Assembly (NCBI GenBank): GCA_041494885.1
Contig: JBGQBO010000019.1
Location: 35,003-99,002 of the forward strand
DNA: 64,000 nucleotides
Direction of reading: 5' to 3'
Source of the DNA: JAIQFV01 sp041494885
Lineage (GTDB): Bacteria > Acidobacteriota > Terriglobia > JAIQFV01
Positions 9,261 through 18,723 of this stretch are shown piece by piece; the stretch's first letter is position 1; each line of letters begins with the position of its first letter. The notes below the pieces were generated by a model. It was given only the letters and a program-made list of their open reading frames with translations. It searched no databases and was not told the DNA's origin. A program made the translations under genes and the position numbers.

Positions 9261-10235
9261 TCAGTATCTTCGATTCTGCTCCCACTGCCAAGCCGCCCCG
9301 ATGATCTCGTCCAGCGTGGAAATTTTCGGGACCCAATGCAGTCTTTCCTTGGCCCGGGAGTTATTGCACACCAACACCGGAGGATCCCCAGCGCGCCGGG
9401 GGGAATGAATAACCCGGATCTTCTGCTGAGTGACCTGTTCCGCGGCCCGGATGATTTCTTTGACGGAGTAGCCCCGGCTATTGCCCAGATTCACGATCAG
9501 ATTTTCACCGCCCCCACGGAGATGCTTTAGTGCCGCGAGATGGGCCAGGGCGAGATCATTGACATGGATGTAATCCCTCACGCACGTTCCGTCTTCCGTT
9601 GGATAATCAGTGCCGAAGAGTTCCAGTTCGGGAAGGCGACCGGCCGCCACCGCCAGAACCCGTGGGATCAGGTGCGGTTCCGGATCATGCGACTCTCCCA
9701 GCCGGCCTGAGGGGTCGGCCCCGGCGGCATTGAAATACCGCAGGGACACCGAAGCGAGCCCGTAGGCGCGTGAGTAATCCCGCAAGATGTTCTCGACGAC
9801 CAATTTTGTGAAGCCATAAGGGTTAATAGGGTGGAGAGGATGCGATTCTTCGATCGGGACTTTTACAGGATCCCCGTAAACCGCCGCGGTCGATGAAAAG
9901 ATAATTCGATTGACCTTGTGCTTTCGCGCGACTTTCAGGAGGTTGAGGAGGTTACAGACATTGTTGTTGTAATACTTCTCGGGATCCTCCACCGATTCAC
10001 CCACGTAGCAATGCGCTGCAAAGTGCATCACGGCATCGAATTCAAATTTTGAGAACAGCGAGTTCAGAAGGTGTCCGTCGCTCAAATCACCCTGGACCAG
10101 ATCCCCGCCGACGACTGCCTCCCGATGCCCCTCTGACAGGTTGTCGAACGTAACGACCTCGTCCCCCGCTTCGAGGAGTGCCTTGACGACATGACTCCCA
10201 ATGTATCCGGCACCGCCCGTGACCAAGACCTTCAT
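9261..10235 (-). CDS. galE: UDP-glucose 4-epimerase
   Basis: 324 residues, full length for GalE. It interconverts UDP-glucose and UDP-galactose by oxidation and re-reduction at C4 using bound NAD. Visible features are the GGAGYIGSHVVKALL dinucleotide motif at the N-terminus, the FDNLSEGH loop typical of GalE, the IFSSTAAVYG serine, the catalytic YGFTK and the ADPSGRLGESHDPEPHLIP segment diagnostic of the family. The start MKVLVTGG is conventional. A degenerate repeat of the CTCTGCGTGCTCTGCG type lies just beyond the 3' end at about 9190-9226. It supplies UDP-galactose to the glycosyltransferases encoded around it. Confidence 0.93.
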   Translation of the reverse strand: MKVLVTGGAGYIGSHVVKALLEAGDEVVTFDNLSEGHREAVVGGDLVQGDLSDGHLLNSLFSKFEFDAVMHFAAHCYVGESVEDPEKYYNNNVCNLLNLLKVARKHKVNRIIFSSTAAVYGDPVKVPIEESHPLHPINPYGFTKLVVENILRDYSRAYGLASVSLRYFNAAGADPSGRLGESHDPEPHLIPRVLAVAAGRLPELELFGTDYPTEDGTCVRDYIHVNDLALAHLAALKHLRGGGENLIVNLGNSRGYSVKEIIRAAEQVTQQKIRVIHSPRRAGDPPVLVCNNSRAKERLHWVPKISTLDEIIGAAWQWEQNRRY

Positions 10236-10450
10236 CGTTTACCGGTCCTCAATAATTTCTGTCCGTGAATAAATGAAGCCTAAACTTTCAACGCCGAGTC
10301 ACAAAGCACGCGGGAAGCAATATCAATGACGCCCAGCAAGAAATCGTGCAGGATGATGTGGGTCTATTCGTCCAGTGACGTCAAACCGAATGGCTTCTGC
10401 CCTTAGACCCCTTACCCTCAGCGCTCTCCGTGAACTCCGCGGTGAATGCG

Positions 10451-11386
10451 TCAGGTTTTCGAGAGCGCCTCTTCAAAGTAACCGATCGTCTTCTTAAGCC
10501 CCTCATTGAGTGAAACGGTCGGTTTCCAACGGAGTTTTTTCCTGGCCAAGGTGATGTCCGGACACCGTTGCCGAGGATCGTCCTTCGGTAGAGGTTTGCG
10601 CACGATCTTCGACCGCGAGCCGGTCAGAGTGATGATCTTCTTGGCGAGGTCGAGGATGGTGAATTCGTGCGGGTTTCCCAGATTGACCGGGCCCATAAAG
10701 TTTTCACAACGCATGAAGCGTATCAGGCCATCGATCAAATCATCCACGTAGCAAAACGATCTCGTCTGCCTCCCCTGGCCAAAGACCGTTATCGCCTTGT
10801 TCTGGAGGGCCTGCACGATGAAATTCGACACCACCCGGCCATCATTCAAAGACATGCGTGGACCATAGGTATTAAAGATCCGTGCAATTCGAATGTCGAC
10901 GTGATTCTGGCGGTGGTAATCCATCATCAGCGTTTCCGCCACGCGTTTGCCTTCATCATAGCAGCTGCGAATCCCAATCGGGTTGACGTGGCCCCAGTAC
11001 GATTCCCGCTGCGGATGCACATTGGGATCGCCATAGACCTCCGAAGTGGACGCCTGGAGAATACGAGCCTTGACACGCTTCGCCATCCCCAGCATGTTCA
11101 TGGTCCCGACAACATTCGCCTTCACGGTTTTGATGGCATTGTACTGGTATTGGACCGGCGAGGCCGGACAGGCCAAGTTGTAGATTCGATCTACTTCCAG
11201 GAGGATCGGATTCACAATATCATGCCGGATGAATTCGAAAGAAGGATTGGCTAATAGACCCTCAATGTTGCCCTTGGAACCCGTGAAGAGATTGTCCACG
11301 CAGATCACTTCATCTCCGTGTTGGAGCAATCGCTCGCACAGATGGGATCCCAGAAACCCTGCTCCCCCCGTGACCAGTATTCTCAT
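10451..11386 (-). CDS. UDP-glucuronate decarboxylase (UDP-xylose synthase type)
   Basis: 311-residue extended SDR. It has GGAGFLGSHLCERLL at the N-terminus, VDNLFTGSKGNI, IYNLACPASPVQYQ, the STSEVYGDP Ser/Thr region, catalytic YDEGK, and FGQGRQTRSFCYVDDLIDG. The last two blocks are strongly characteristic of UDP-glucuronate decarboxylase, which converts UDP-glucuronate to UDP-xylose with transient NAD reduction. No UDP-glucose dehydrogenase was seen in the window, so UDP-glucuronate must come from elsewhere. The gene is followed by galE on the same strand with a 215-base spacer. Confidence 0.9.
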   Translation of the reverse strand: MRILVTGGAGFLGSHLCERLLQHGDEVICVDNLFTGSKGNIEGLLANPSFEFIRHDIVNPILLEVDRIYNLACPASPVQYQYNAIKTVKANVVGTMNMLGMAKRVKARILQASTSEVYGDPNVHPQRESYWGHVNPIGIRSCYDEGKRVAETLMMDYHRQNHVDIRIARIFNTYGPRMSLNDGRVVSNFIVQALQNKAITVFGQGRQTRSFCYVDDLIDGLIRFMRCENFMGPVNLGNPHEFTILDLAKKIITLTGSRSKIVRKPLPKDDPRQRCPDITLARKKLRWKPTVSLNEGLKKTIGYFEEALSKT

Positions 11387-11792
11387 TCCACACTTCCCTT
11401 TTGATGGATCTATTTAAGGGTTCAACTTCGAATCGGCGCGCCGGAAACTGAGGATTCCAAGCCCACTGAACTCGATACCTATTATCACGGCGAGACAGAC
11501 GGGTGTCAATGCAAGTACCCAAACATACAAGGATCTTGTGAATGAAACTTCTCTTTTCCCGCACTCGTTCTTGGAATAAGCACAACCACCTTCTGGCGAC
11601 CTTCACCGAGTCATTCGGGAGAGTTTCTAGTCGAGCACCTCACCCCGACGGGGGATAGGAAAGAACACTCAGAATTCGCCCCTTGGCTTACGACAGGTGC
11701 GCTCGTCCGGGGCTGGGATTTCTGACTTCTCAGCACATGAGGCCTCAACAATCCGATGTCCCTAGACCATGAGGTGGATTGTCACCCTTTCC
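11387..11792. other. Intergenic region, no gene recognised
   Basis: About 400 bases between the UDP-glucuronate decarboxylase and the methyltransferase. No long open frame with plausible protein content, tRNA or strong hairpin was found on either strand. It probably contains the promoter for the downstream galE-side genes, but no clear -35/-10 pair stood out. Confidence 0.4.
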
Positions 11793-12734
11793 TTACACCC
11801 TTGGGCGGGCGATGATTTCGGTGTAGTCGCTCGACAATTCGCCCTGTCGGATCAATTCCTGTTCATACGCGAAGGCTTCCAGCAGCAGTTCCCGACCCAC
11901 CTCGTTCTCCGTGAAGTTCCCTGCAATCCGGTCGAGAACAGGGCAAAGCAGAGTCCCCCCGTAGTCTCGCCGCTCCACGATCTCGAATTCCTGCTCGAGC
12001 GCCGGCACGATTTCTGATGAGCGGATGGCTTCCGAGGGATCTTCCATCATAAGACGCCATTGCCAGCGACGGCGCACACGGGTTCGATAGGGTTCGATCC
12101 AGCGCCGCCACCGACGGGGAGCTAGATTGCGGCGATAGCGCTGCGGCAACTGATGCAGCAGCGCGTTCGCATACCGCAGTTGCTTCTCGCCCCACTGGAA
12201 CCGGTCCGGCCCCACGTATTCATTGAGCACCAGCAGGCCGCCCGGGCACAAGGCCGATCGAGCCTGGGAGAACAATCGCTCGAGATTCCGGACATGATGA
12301 AGCGACATCGGGCAAAGAATCAGATCATAGGCGGAGGCCGGAAGCGTCAACGCATTGAGATCGGTCCGGAAAAAATGCAGCCGCCCGTCGACACCCGCAC
12401 GCTCGGCATCGCTGCGCGCCTGGGCGATAGCATCGGGGGAAAGATCGTATCCGTCGAGTTGGAGGCACAGATTGATCTCCACAGCCCGCCGCTCCGTTTC
12501 TCCGGTTCCACAGCCCAAGCTGAGGCCGCGCTTCACAGGCCTGGGATAATATTTCTGTTGGAACCAGGCAAGCCAGTCCTGTTCGGGCTGTCCGGAGACA
12601 AGCATGTTAATGTACTGGGCTCGAACGAATGGCTGATGGAACCAGCTGACTTCCGCCGTGAAGAAGTCGAAGTCCGCATAGCGCGTTCGCCAAAACCGCT
12701 GGGTCAACCAACGGCGCAGATTGTCTCCCAACAT
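11793..12734 (-). CDS. SAM-dependent methyltransferase (paralogue of the 18.7 kb gene)
   Basis: Class I methyltransferase with motif I GLSLGCGTGETE and a later CPMSLHHVRNLERLF. The sequence aligns along most of its length with the plus-strand methyltransferase at 18724: both have a DWL...QKY(Y/F)P.PV segment just before LSLGCG, a LNEYVGP/MNEYIGP block, DPSEAIRSSEIVP/DPSEAARSAEILP, and YGGTLL near the C-terminus. ATG at 12734, with AAGGAT 7 bases before it, is preferred to the GTG at 12776. The conserved C-terminal third is not seen in generic methyltransferases and may form a substrate-specific cap. Target unknown; probably a sugar or lipid-linked glycan. Confidence 0.82.
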   Translation of the reverse strand: MLGDNLRRWLTQRFWRTRYADFDFFTAEVSWFHQPFVRAQYINMLVSGQPEQDWLAWFQQKYYPRPVKRGLSLGCGTGETERRAVEINLCLQLDGYDLSPDAIAQARSDAERAGVDGRLHFFRTDLNALTLPASAYDLILCPMSLHHVRNLERLFSQARSALCPGGLLVLNEYVGPDRFQWGEKQLRYANALLHQLPQRYRRNLAPRRWRRWIEPYRTRVRRRWQWRLMMEDPSEAIRSSEIVPALEQEFEIVERRDYGGTLLCPVLDRIAGNFTENEVGRELLLEAFAYEQELIRQGELSSDYTEIIARPRV

Positions 12735-12939
12735 AAACGTATCCTTGATGATCCGGGCCCAGCCGCCTGACTTCACTCCGGAAACAGGTGTCCGCCCAAC
12801 GTTATTTCAAATACTTCTGAATAGTGCCCGAAAAGAATTGCGATTCCAGGCCGGAAAACGCGTGCAGGAAGAGCAAGATCGATCAGAAAGGAAAGCCCAT
12901 TATCGATATCCCGGGGAAGCATGTCAATGCGCGGCTTCG

Positions 12940-15177
12940 CTATTCGTGAACCGGAATAATCAGCCGATGCTCATCCGTGTCCGTGGGCCCATGGTCGATG
13001 ATGAGGGGAGGATTGGAGGGATGATATATGCCCAGCCCGATACGCCGCGCACCTGCCAATTGTTCGATTGAGAGATGAATCGCATCGCGCCAGAGCGCGC
13101 CCTTTTTGATCTCTCCTTGAAGGAAATCCTGGGGGTAATCCGCCTGGCCGACAATTCTCCCTGCGCTGCTCAGGAGGTGGACAAAGTTAACATAGTTGAG
13201 ATTCTCATCTTGTAAGGCTTCCCAGACCAGTTTGATCGTCAAACCATCTTGATCACGTTTCAGGACAACTCCGAGCAGGAGGAACTGATCGCCAAACCGG
13301 ATATTGCGTAGTGTGGCGTCGCTTGACCGGATGATGGTTTCAGCGGTCGCGCGATCGATAATGTCAACGGAAGTCCCGTGGGCTACGGCACGGGTCAGTC
13401 GTTCGATTCGCTGCTGGTGCGCGGAAGCGCCCGGGGTATTTTGGAACTGCGGCTTGACCCATAGCATGGCGTCCAGAACAGCTTGCAAGGGAGGAGCTTC
13501 CCTCAAATGCCATAACGTGACCGTATCCAGCAGATCTGGCTGCTTGATCGGATCCTGGAGCTTCTTCTCGAAGAAGGAATGAAGCGGACTCCCGGGATCA
13601 GTAATTAAGGAATCGAGCGCATACAGCGATGTAAAGATATCTTCGGGTAAATGAATGGTCTTCCTCTTCTCCTTAGTCACAAACCACTTCACTTTGAGAA
13701 CTTCCGTCAGATCAAAATCAAAACTGGCATACGGCGCCGCCAGGATGCGGGCGCTATACCATGAATCGTGATTGACATAGCGCAAGGCAAGTTCAAGCCC
13801 CATGGGATCGACAAAGTCATCCTGGACCGCTACCATGACCTCCTTGCTGGAGGGCGCGGTGGCGTCCCGATCAAGAATACCCTTGATATCCTTTGCGAGC
13901 TGAAACAGACCCACTTCCTCTTTCACGGGGGTCTGTCGATACCCTAGCGGAGCGACCCAGGACGCAAACCGTTCAACTCGAGGTAATTCAAAAAAACCAA
14001 CCACCCGCCCGGCGCTTAATATGAAAAAGATGCCGGCCAAACTTGTCACGGCAATCGTCCACCATTTCTCACGACACAGCAGGATTACAGCACTGGCGAC
14101 CACGATGGGGCTGATAGCAAAAACGACTCTCGCCTCCACCGAATAAACCAGCCGGAAATTGAAAAAGAACCACCATGCCAGCGCTGTAATGCCATAAGCC
14201 GCAACCCAGGTACGAACCGATTGTCCTCTGCTCACCACCCCTTTCACCAGGACTAGCGCCAACAGCCAGGGTGGGAAGGCAATCCGGGACCAATAGAAAA
14301 GTTGATCGAAGCTGAGGTTCCACCGCCAATATCCTCGAGTTCCCACTTGAAACTCCCGAACAACGGCTGCTCCGTATGGTGATTTCCAAAGCCACAAGAA
14401 AATCAACCCAAGAAGGACGTAAGGCACAGACCATCCCAGAATGTGACGAATGCCCCAACGTGTTTCATCGTGGGGGGCATCGCGATCAGCTCTATCCCTG
14501 CGAATGAACGAGCGAACGAACAATGCTCCAACATAAACGCCCAGCACGCAATACAGGGGGAATACGAACGCCAGTGCCGTGGGTTTAATCAGGATGAGGA
14601 CAATGGTACTAAGGGCACTCGCCGTAGCCGTCCAGACCGTGTGGCGACGGTGGTCCCAGAGAACAAGGGAGAAGGTCAATAGTCCGAAAAACTCAAAATT
14701 CTCGTCCATCAGGTACATGCCCGGCTGAAGCAAAAGAGCGGGCAATCCCCCCAAAATGACGAGTAAGGCCGGCACTACAAAATAGCAATTTTTCATGAGC
14801 CCGGCCAAAAGATGCATGGCCAGAATTAACGCCAGAAGCCTTATGGCCAGCCACAAAAGGGCAATGGAGGTCGGGTGGGCCTTTCCGCCCAGAATGACGG
14901 CGGCCAGAAGCATCATTAAAGGCGGGTTTTGACGCGGTCCCACCGAAAGGTATGTCGTGGGATTGAGCAGAGCGGGAATCGAGTCCGTATGATGGATAGC
15001 ATCGGAAATTCTGTACACTTTGGAGATGTATGCTGCTTCATCGAAGTAAGGGAGGGCTTGATGTTTAACGATGAGGGTGCCGAAGGTGAGTGCATGGAGC
15101 AGCACGACGAGATACGCCGAGCCCCACAGCCAAAAGGAACGGCGGGCAGGATCCGGCGGATTTGTGAAAGATTCCAT
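12940..15177 (-). CDS. GT-C-type membrane glycosyltransferase (dolichyl-phosphate-mannosyltransferase-like)
   Basis: 745 residues with about ten or more hydrophobic segments in the first 420 residues and a hydrophilic C-terminal third. The first periplasmic loop contains FDEAAYISK, the acidic DE expected for the catalytic site of GT-C enzymes. These use polyprenyl-phosphate sugars on the outer face of the cytoplasmic membrane. Its neighbour at 16620 has a similar layout. The long soluble C-terminal portion (from about residue 430) may be a periplasmic domain. It belongs to the minus-strand glycan cluster. Exact donor and acceptor unknown; a polymerase-like role is possible but not supported by a specific motif. 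Confidence 0.75.
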   Translation of the reverse strand: MESFTNPPDPARRSFWLWGSAYLVVLLHALTFGTLIVKHQALPYFDEAAYISKVYRISDAIHHTDSIPALLNPTTYLSVGPRQNPPLMMLLAAVILGGKAHPTSIALLWLAIRLLALILAMHLLAGLMKNCYFVVPALLVILGGLPALLLQPGMYLMDENFEFFGLLTFSLVLWDHRRHTVWTATASALSTIVLILIKPTALAFVFPLYCVLGVYVGALFVRSFIRRDRADRDAPHDETRWGIRHILGWSVPYVLLGLIFLWLWKSPYGAAVVREFQVGTRGYWRWNLSFDQLFYWSRIAFPPWLLALVLVKGVVSRGQSVRTWVAAYGITALAWWFFFNFRLVYSVEARVVFAISPIVVASAVILLCREKWWTIAVTSLAGIFFILSAGRVVGFFELPRVERFASWVAPLGYRQTPVKEEVGLFQLAKDIKGILDRDATAPSSKEVMVAVQDDFVDPMGLELALRYVNHDSWYSARILAAPYASFDFDLTEVLKVKWFVTKEKRKTIHLPEDIFTSLYALDSLITDPGSPLHSFFEKKLQDPIKQPDLLDTVTLWHLREAPPLQAVLDAMLWVKPQFQNTPGASAHQQRIERLTRAVAHGTSVDIIDRATAETIIRSSDATLRNIRFGDQFLLLGVVLKRDQDGLTIKLVWEALQDENLNYVNFVHLLSSAGRIVGQADYPQDFLQGEIKKGALWRDAIHLSIEQLAGARRIGLGIYHPSNPPLIIDHGPTDTDEHRLIIPVHE

Positions 15178-15252
15178 CTCCCCTTCATTGATAACGTGGT
15201 CTCTTATTTCAGGGGCTGGCCGTCGCGCCGCTGGCGCTGCGTCGGGATGCCC

Positions 15253-16584
15253 TCATCGCGACCTGCAAAGTTTTTCGTAAATCTGTTCCAGTTCCCGGGC
15301 ATTGTCGGTAATGGATTTGACCTGGGTTTCTGCGGAGCGAAGTTTTTCGAGGAGCGCGGGATCCTCGATCAATCGGCGCAGGGCTTGTGCCAGACTCCCG
15401 GCATTCCCCAATTCGAACTGTAGGCCATTGACTCCGTCCTGAACTGATTCCGCCATCCCACCCCGATTCGCCGTGACAACCGGAACATGGGCCAGGAACG
15501 CCTCACGAATGGTGAGGGGAGCGTTCTCATACCAGATCGATGGCACAACCAGGACATCGATTTCTGAGAGCACCTTCCCGAGGTCTTCATTCGGAAAGCT
15601 GCCTTTGAACTCAATGGGAGCCCCCGCCGCCTGGCGCCTCAGTTGTTCGAAATAGTCCGGAAATCCCTCGTACTCCGCCGCCGCTCCAAAGATCTTCAAT
15701 TCTGCCTTTTCGGCCGGGACTCGCTTAAACGCTTCCACCAGGAGATGCACGCCTTTGGAAGGAATGATCGTCCCCACAAAACCGAAACGGAGCTTGTGGG
15801 AAGGTTTACGATCCACCTGTCGCAGAAAGCCCGGATCCACCCCGTTGTCCGAAAAAAGCGTTTTCTCCGGGTCGCATCCAAACCGCAGGAATTGATCCCT
15901 CACGAAGGCGGACGGCACAATCAAAAGATCGATGCTCCCCAGGATCTTTTTGCTGTGACGGAGAAAAGTCTGAATTTCCCCTGTCGGATCGGGGCGGGTC
16001 CGCCATTCGTAAAACTTCTTCCACCCACGTTGGAGATAACCTTGCTGATCTGCTTCACCTCCAAAGTGGTCGGCCACCGCTCTTCCGTGCGCCCCCTTCA
16101 TCCAGGGTTCAACACATTGACCGCAAACTTCTGGAATCACCTCCTCACAAAGCCGAAGGGTGGGATGCAGTCGCTGCCCTCTCAAGCACATCATCCAAAA
16201 ATCGTGAAGCGTCAGGATGAATGGGATCGATCGCTGATGTGCAATGTTCACCAGGTTGGTCGAAAGGCAGGTGAGATGGTGTGCGTGGATGACATCCGGG
16301 GACCACTCCTCCAGGAATCTTTCAAAAATCTCGTCGACTTTGGGATTCCAGTAGATACGTTCGAACCGATCCACATCCCGGAAGTTATTATTGAGCCGAA
16401 AGACCTCGAGGTTATTAACGCGGTCCTGGAGGACGGTGTATTCGGGTTGATCCGGCCGGTGTGTCCGTGTAAAGACTCTTATGTCGTGTCGCGGGCCCAG
16501 CTGTTGAGCGAGTTTGTAAACATAGTTCTCCGATCCTCCCCAGCTCTCAGGTGGAAACACATGAATGACATAACAAATTCGCAC
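15253..16584 (-). CDS. Glycosyltransferase family 4, Cys-containing subtype
   Basis: 443-residue GT-B enzyme with a GTG start. The N-lobe begins MRICYVIHVFPPESWGGSEN. The central part has LTLHDFWMMCLRGQRLHP followed by CEEVIPEVCGQC, the same cysteine-bearing block as the GT4 genes at 5.5 and 22.5 kb. The C-lobe shows FGFVGTIIPSKGVHLL and YENAPLTIREAFLAHVPVV with the conserved Glu residues. It lies between the two GT-C-type membrane genes on the same strand, with short spacers of 35 and 75 bases, consistent with co-transcription. Probably cytoplasmic, acting on a lipid-linked intermediate. Confidence 0.88.
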   Translation of the reverse strand: MRICYVIHVFPPESWGGSENYVYKLAQQLGPRHDIRVFTRTHRPDQPEYTVLQDRVNNLEVFRLNNNFRDVDRFERIYWNPKVDEIFERFLEEWSPDVIHAHHLTCLSTNLVNIAHQRSIPFILTLHDFWMMCLRGQRLHPTLRLCEEVIPEVCGQCVEPWMKGAHGRAVADHFGGEADQQGYLQRGWKKFYEWRTRPDPTGEIQTFLRHSKKILGSIDLLIVPSAFVRDQFLRFGCDPEKTLFSDNGVDPGFLRQVDRKPSHKLRFGFVGTIIPSKGVHLLVEAFKRVPAEKAELKIFGAAAEYEGFPDYFEQLRRQAAGAPIEFKGSFPNEDLGKVLSEIDVLVVPSIWYENAPLTIREAFLAHVPVVTANRGGMAESVQDGVNGLQFELGNAGSLAQALRRLIEDPALLEKLRSAETQVKSITDNARELEQIYEKLCRSR

Positions 16585-16619
16585 CAGTTCGACTCCTCAG
16601 CCAGCTTTATGGAGGTCGA

Positions 16620-18305
16620 TCACATCATACCGGTCCCGTGATCTCTGGGCAGTTCATTTTGACGCACGACACGATAGAGAGTTCCCGTGGACCGATCAGG
16701 CATATCGTACGTGGCCAGAGGCACAAAATTCTCAGGATGACGTAGAAGGACGTCCTTGATTGTCTTAGCGTTATCCGTTTCAAAGGGTAGGCCCAGATCT
16801 CCGGTTTTGGTAAAAAGAAAATCGAAGGAGAGCATGGCATCAAGGGCGGAGAGGGACTTATCACTCCCGATGGGGGTGATTTGAATCGGTATCCCGCGTT
16901 CAAGCGCCTCGAGCTCTATCGAATTGGGGTTGAATCGGAGCAGAAAAGGGACCAAACCAAGGTGGATGGGGTTCGAATTACTTGCCCGAGGCATCTGCGA
17001 ATGCATTCGCGTGAGACTCTCAGGGATATGCCAGTCCTCCTGTCCTGGTCCAGCCCCAAAATAATAATTGTCGGTCCAAACCAACCAGTGCGTGCTACCA
17101 GTATAAAACCCGATCTCCCGATGGAATGGCGGCCAGGCAAACATTACGAAGGTGTAATAGGGGAATGCGCAGACAGTGAGAAGTATGCACCACGCGATTT
17201 TTGCGGAACGTCTTCGCATCCAGGCTATGATGCTGCAACTCAATAAAGCTACCGCAGGGAGAACAGGCAGAGAGTACCGCGCGTCCTTGTTCAAAATCAG
17301 GAAGGTCAGGAAGGGGAGACTCCCGACAATCCAAGTCACGATGACTCCCCGAGTTAGATGTTGTTCCTCGGTCGCCTGGATCTTGTGCTTGAAAACCCAT
17401 GCCAGCGCCGAAACGATGGCCAGGATGAACAACGGAAAACCGATCTGGATACAGCTCATGACCCAGGGATAGTAGATTGCACCGATGAAAGTCCAAGGCA
17501 TGGGATCGCCTTCAATCGCCGCCACTCGCTGATTGAGCGCCAGGTTTGCCAGAACCGCCCGCCAGTGAAGTCCATACCACGGCAACGCCGTAAGTAATCC
17601 GGCTCCGGTTGCAATCAAAAGGTTTGTCCATCTGTCGCGCCCCCATTCTCTTCGGTGGCGAAGAACCACAAACAGAATGGGCAGCGCGAGAAACAAGATC
17701 ACCGCTTGCTTCAGCAACAAAGCCAACCCTATGGAGACTCCAAAAGCGGCCGATGCTCGGCGTTGACGGAACCCCTCGGTCTTCACAAGTTGCCACGCAC
17801 ACCAGGAGATCATTCCCGTCAGCGCAAAATCGATGAACGCTTCATGTCTGAATTGAGCCAGATTGGAATAGAGGCCGACCAGGATAGCGGACATCACACC
17901 GACAGCAATATTAAAGCCACGCTTCCCGATCTGGATCACACTGAGAAGAAGCATCCAGAGAAAAATCTCATTTGACACCACGGCTGCAAGCGCCGGCCGC
18001 CTCAGGAAGCTCATAAAGACCCCGGTGATCAAATGATACAGCGGCGGATAGGTAAACTCTCCCTGTTTGCCAAACTCAACATTCCACTCTAGCCAGATAC
18101 CACGCAAAGAAAACGACTGGATGGTGCGGGCAAAATTCATGGACTCAATTAAGTGTCCGGCTTGATCGCACCCCTGCGGTTGGTGATCATGCCGCATCCA
18201 CCACACATCGGCCGAGCCAAGAACAATCCATAAGAGAACCGCCCAAAAATACAAGCTTCCCATCGACGTGTTATACTTTTGTGTGTCATCCACCTTGAAG
18301 GTCAT
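16620..18305 (-). CDS. GT-C-type membrane glycosyltransferase
   Basis: 561-residue polytopic protein with roughly ten to twelve hydrophobic helices in the first 400 residues. After the first helix comes a loop with CDQAGHLIESM, whose acidic residue matches the GT-C catalytic position, and YPPLYHLITG, a motif common in ArnT/PMT-like enzymes. The C-terminal 150 residues are soluble and probably periplasmic. The start at 18305 is ATG; a second ATG 14 codons in (MGSLYFWAV) is possible. It is the first gene of the minus-strand block and is divergent from the methyltransferase at 18724. Likely transfers a sugar from a polyprenyl-phosphate donor on the outer membrane face. Confidence 0.77.
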   Translation of the reverse strand: MTFKVDDTQKYNTSMGSLYFWAVLLWIVLGSADVWWMRHDHQPQGCDQAGHLIESMNFARTIQSFSLRGIWLEWNVEFGKQGEFTYPPLYHLITGVFMSFLRRPALAAVVSNEIFLWMLLLSVIQIGKRGFNIAVGVMSAILVGLYSNLAQFRHEAFIDFALTGMISWCAWQLVKTEGFRQRRASAAFGVSIGLALLLKQAVILFLALPILFVVLRHRREWGRDRWTNLLIATGAGLLTALPWYGLHWRAVLANLALNQRVAAIEGDPMPWTFIGAIYYPWVMSCIQIGFPLFILAIVSALAWVFKHKIQATEEQHLTRGVIVTWIVGSLPFLTFLILNKDARYSLPVLPAVALLSCSIIAWMRRRSAKIAWCILLTVCAFPYYTFVMFAWPPFHREIGFYTGSTHWLVWTDNYYFGAGPGQEDWHIPESLTRMHSQMPRASNSNPIHLGLVPFLLRFNPNSIELEALERGIPIQITPIGSDKSLSALDAMLSFDFLFTKTGDLGLPFETDNAKTIKDVLLRHPENFVPLATYDMPDRSTGTLYRVVRQNELPRDHGTGMM

Positions 18306-18723
18306 ATTCAGTTGACGTGCCCGAGAGCCAACGGGACGCGACGGATAGCAGTTTGCTTAAATATCTCTGTCATCCCGCAGGTTGACGCGAAGAATGCAGG
18401 AGTCAATCACTTGCGGGCATCCCATGGGCTGTAGCCACAGTCTGAACCCAGGGAAGACACGAAATCGATACCGCAAGATTTTTTCTTCGGGAACACCTTC
18501 AGGGGGATTTTACCATATCAGTTGCAGCGATGATCGACCCGGCCGTTGGCAGGAGAGGAAACCTCTTTCCCTCGGGCTCCCTTGACTGCAGGCCCTTCAA
18601 CCAGTCATGTTGGAGAAATCACAGACGCTCACCCCACGGACATAGTCCCCAAGCCACCCATCTGGGCTGGACTCTCCACATGGATCCAAGTTCTTGTAAG
18701 GCGTCCAAAGGCAGGCATCGGAA
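18306..18723. other. Divergent intergenic region
   Basis: About 420 bases separate the minus-strand GT-C gene from the plus-strand methyltransferase, so promoters for both directions should lie here. No convincing open frame, tRNA or riboswitch fold was seen. A clear -35/-10 pair could not be assigned by eye. Confidence 0.4.
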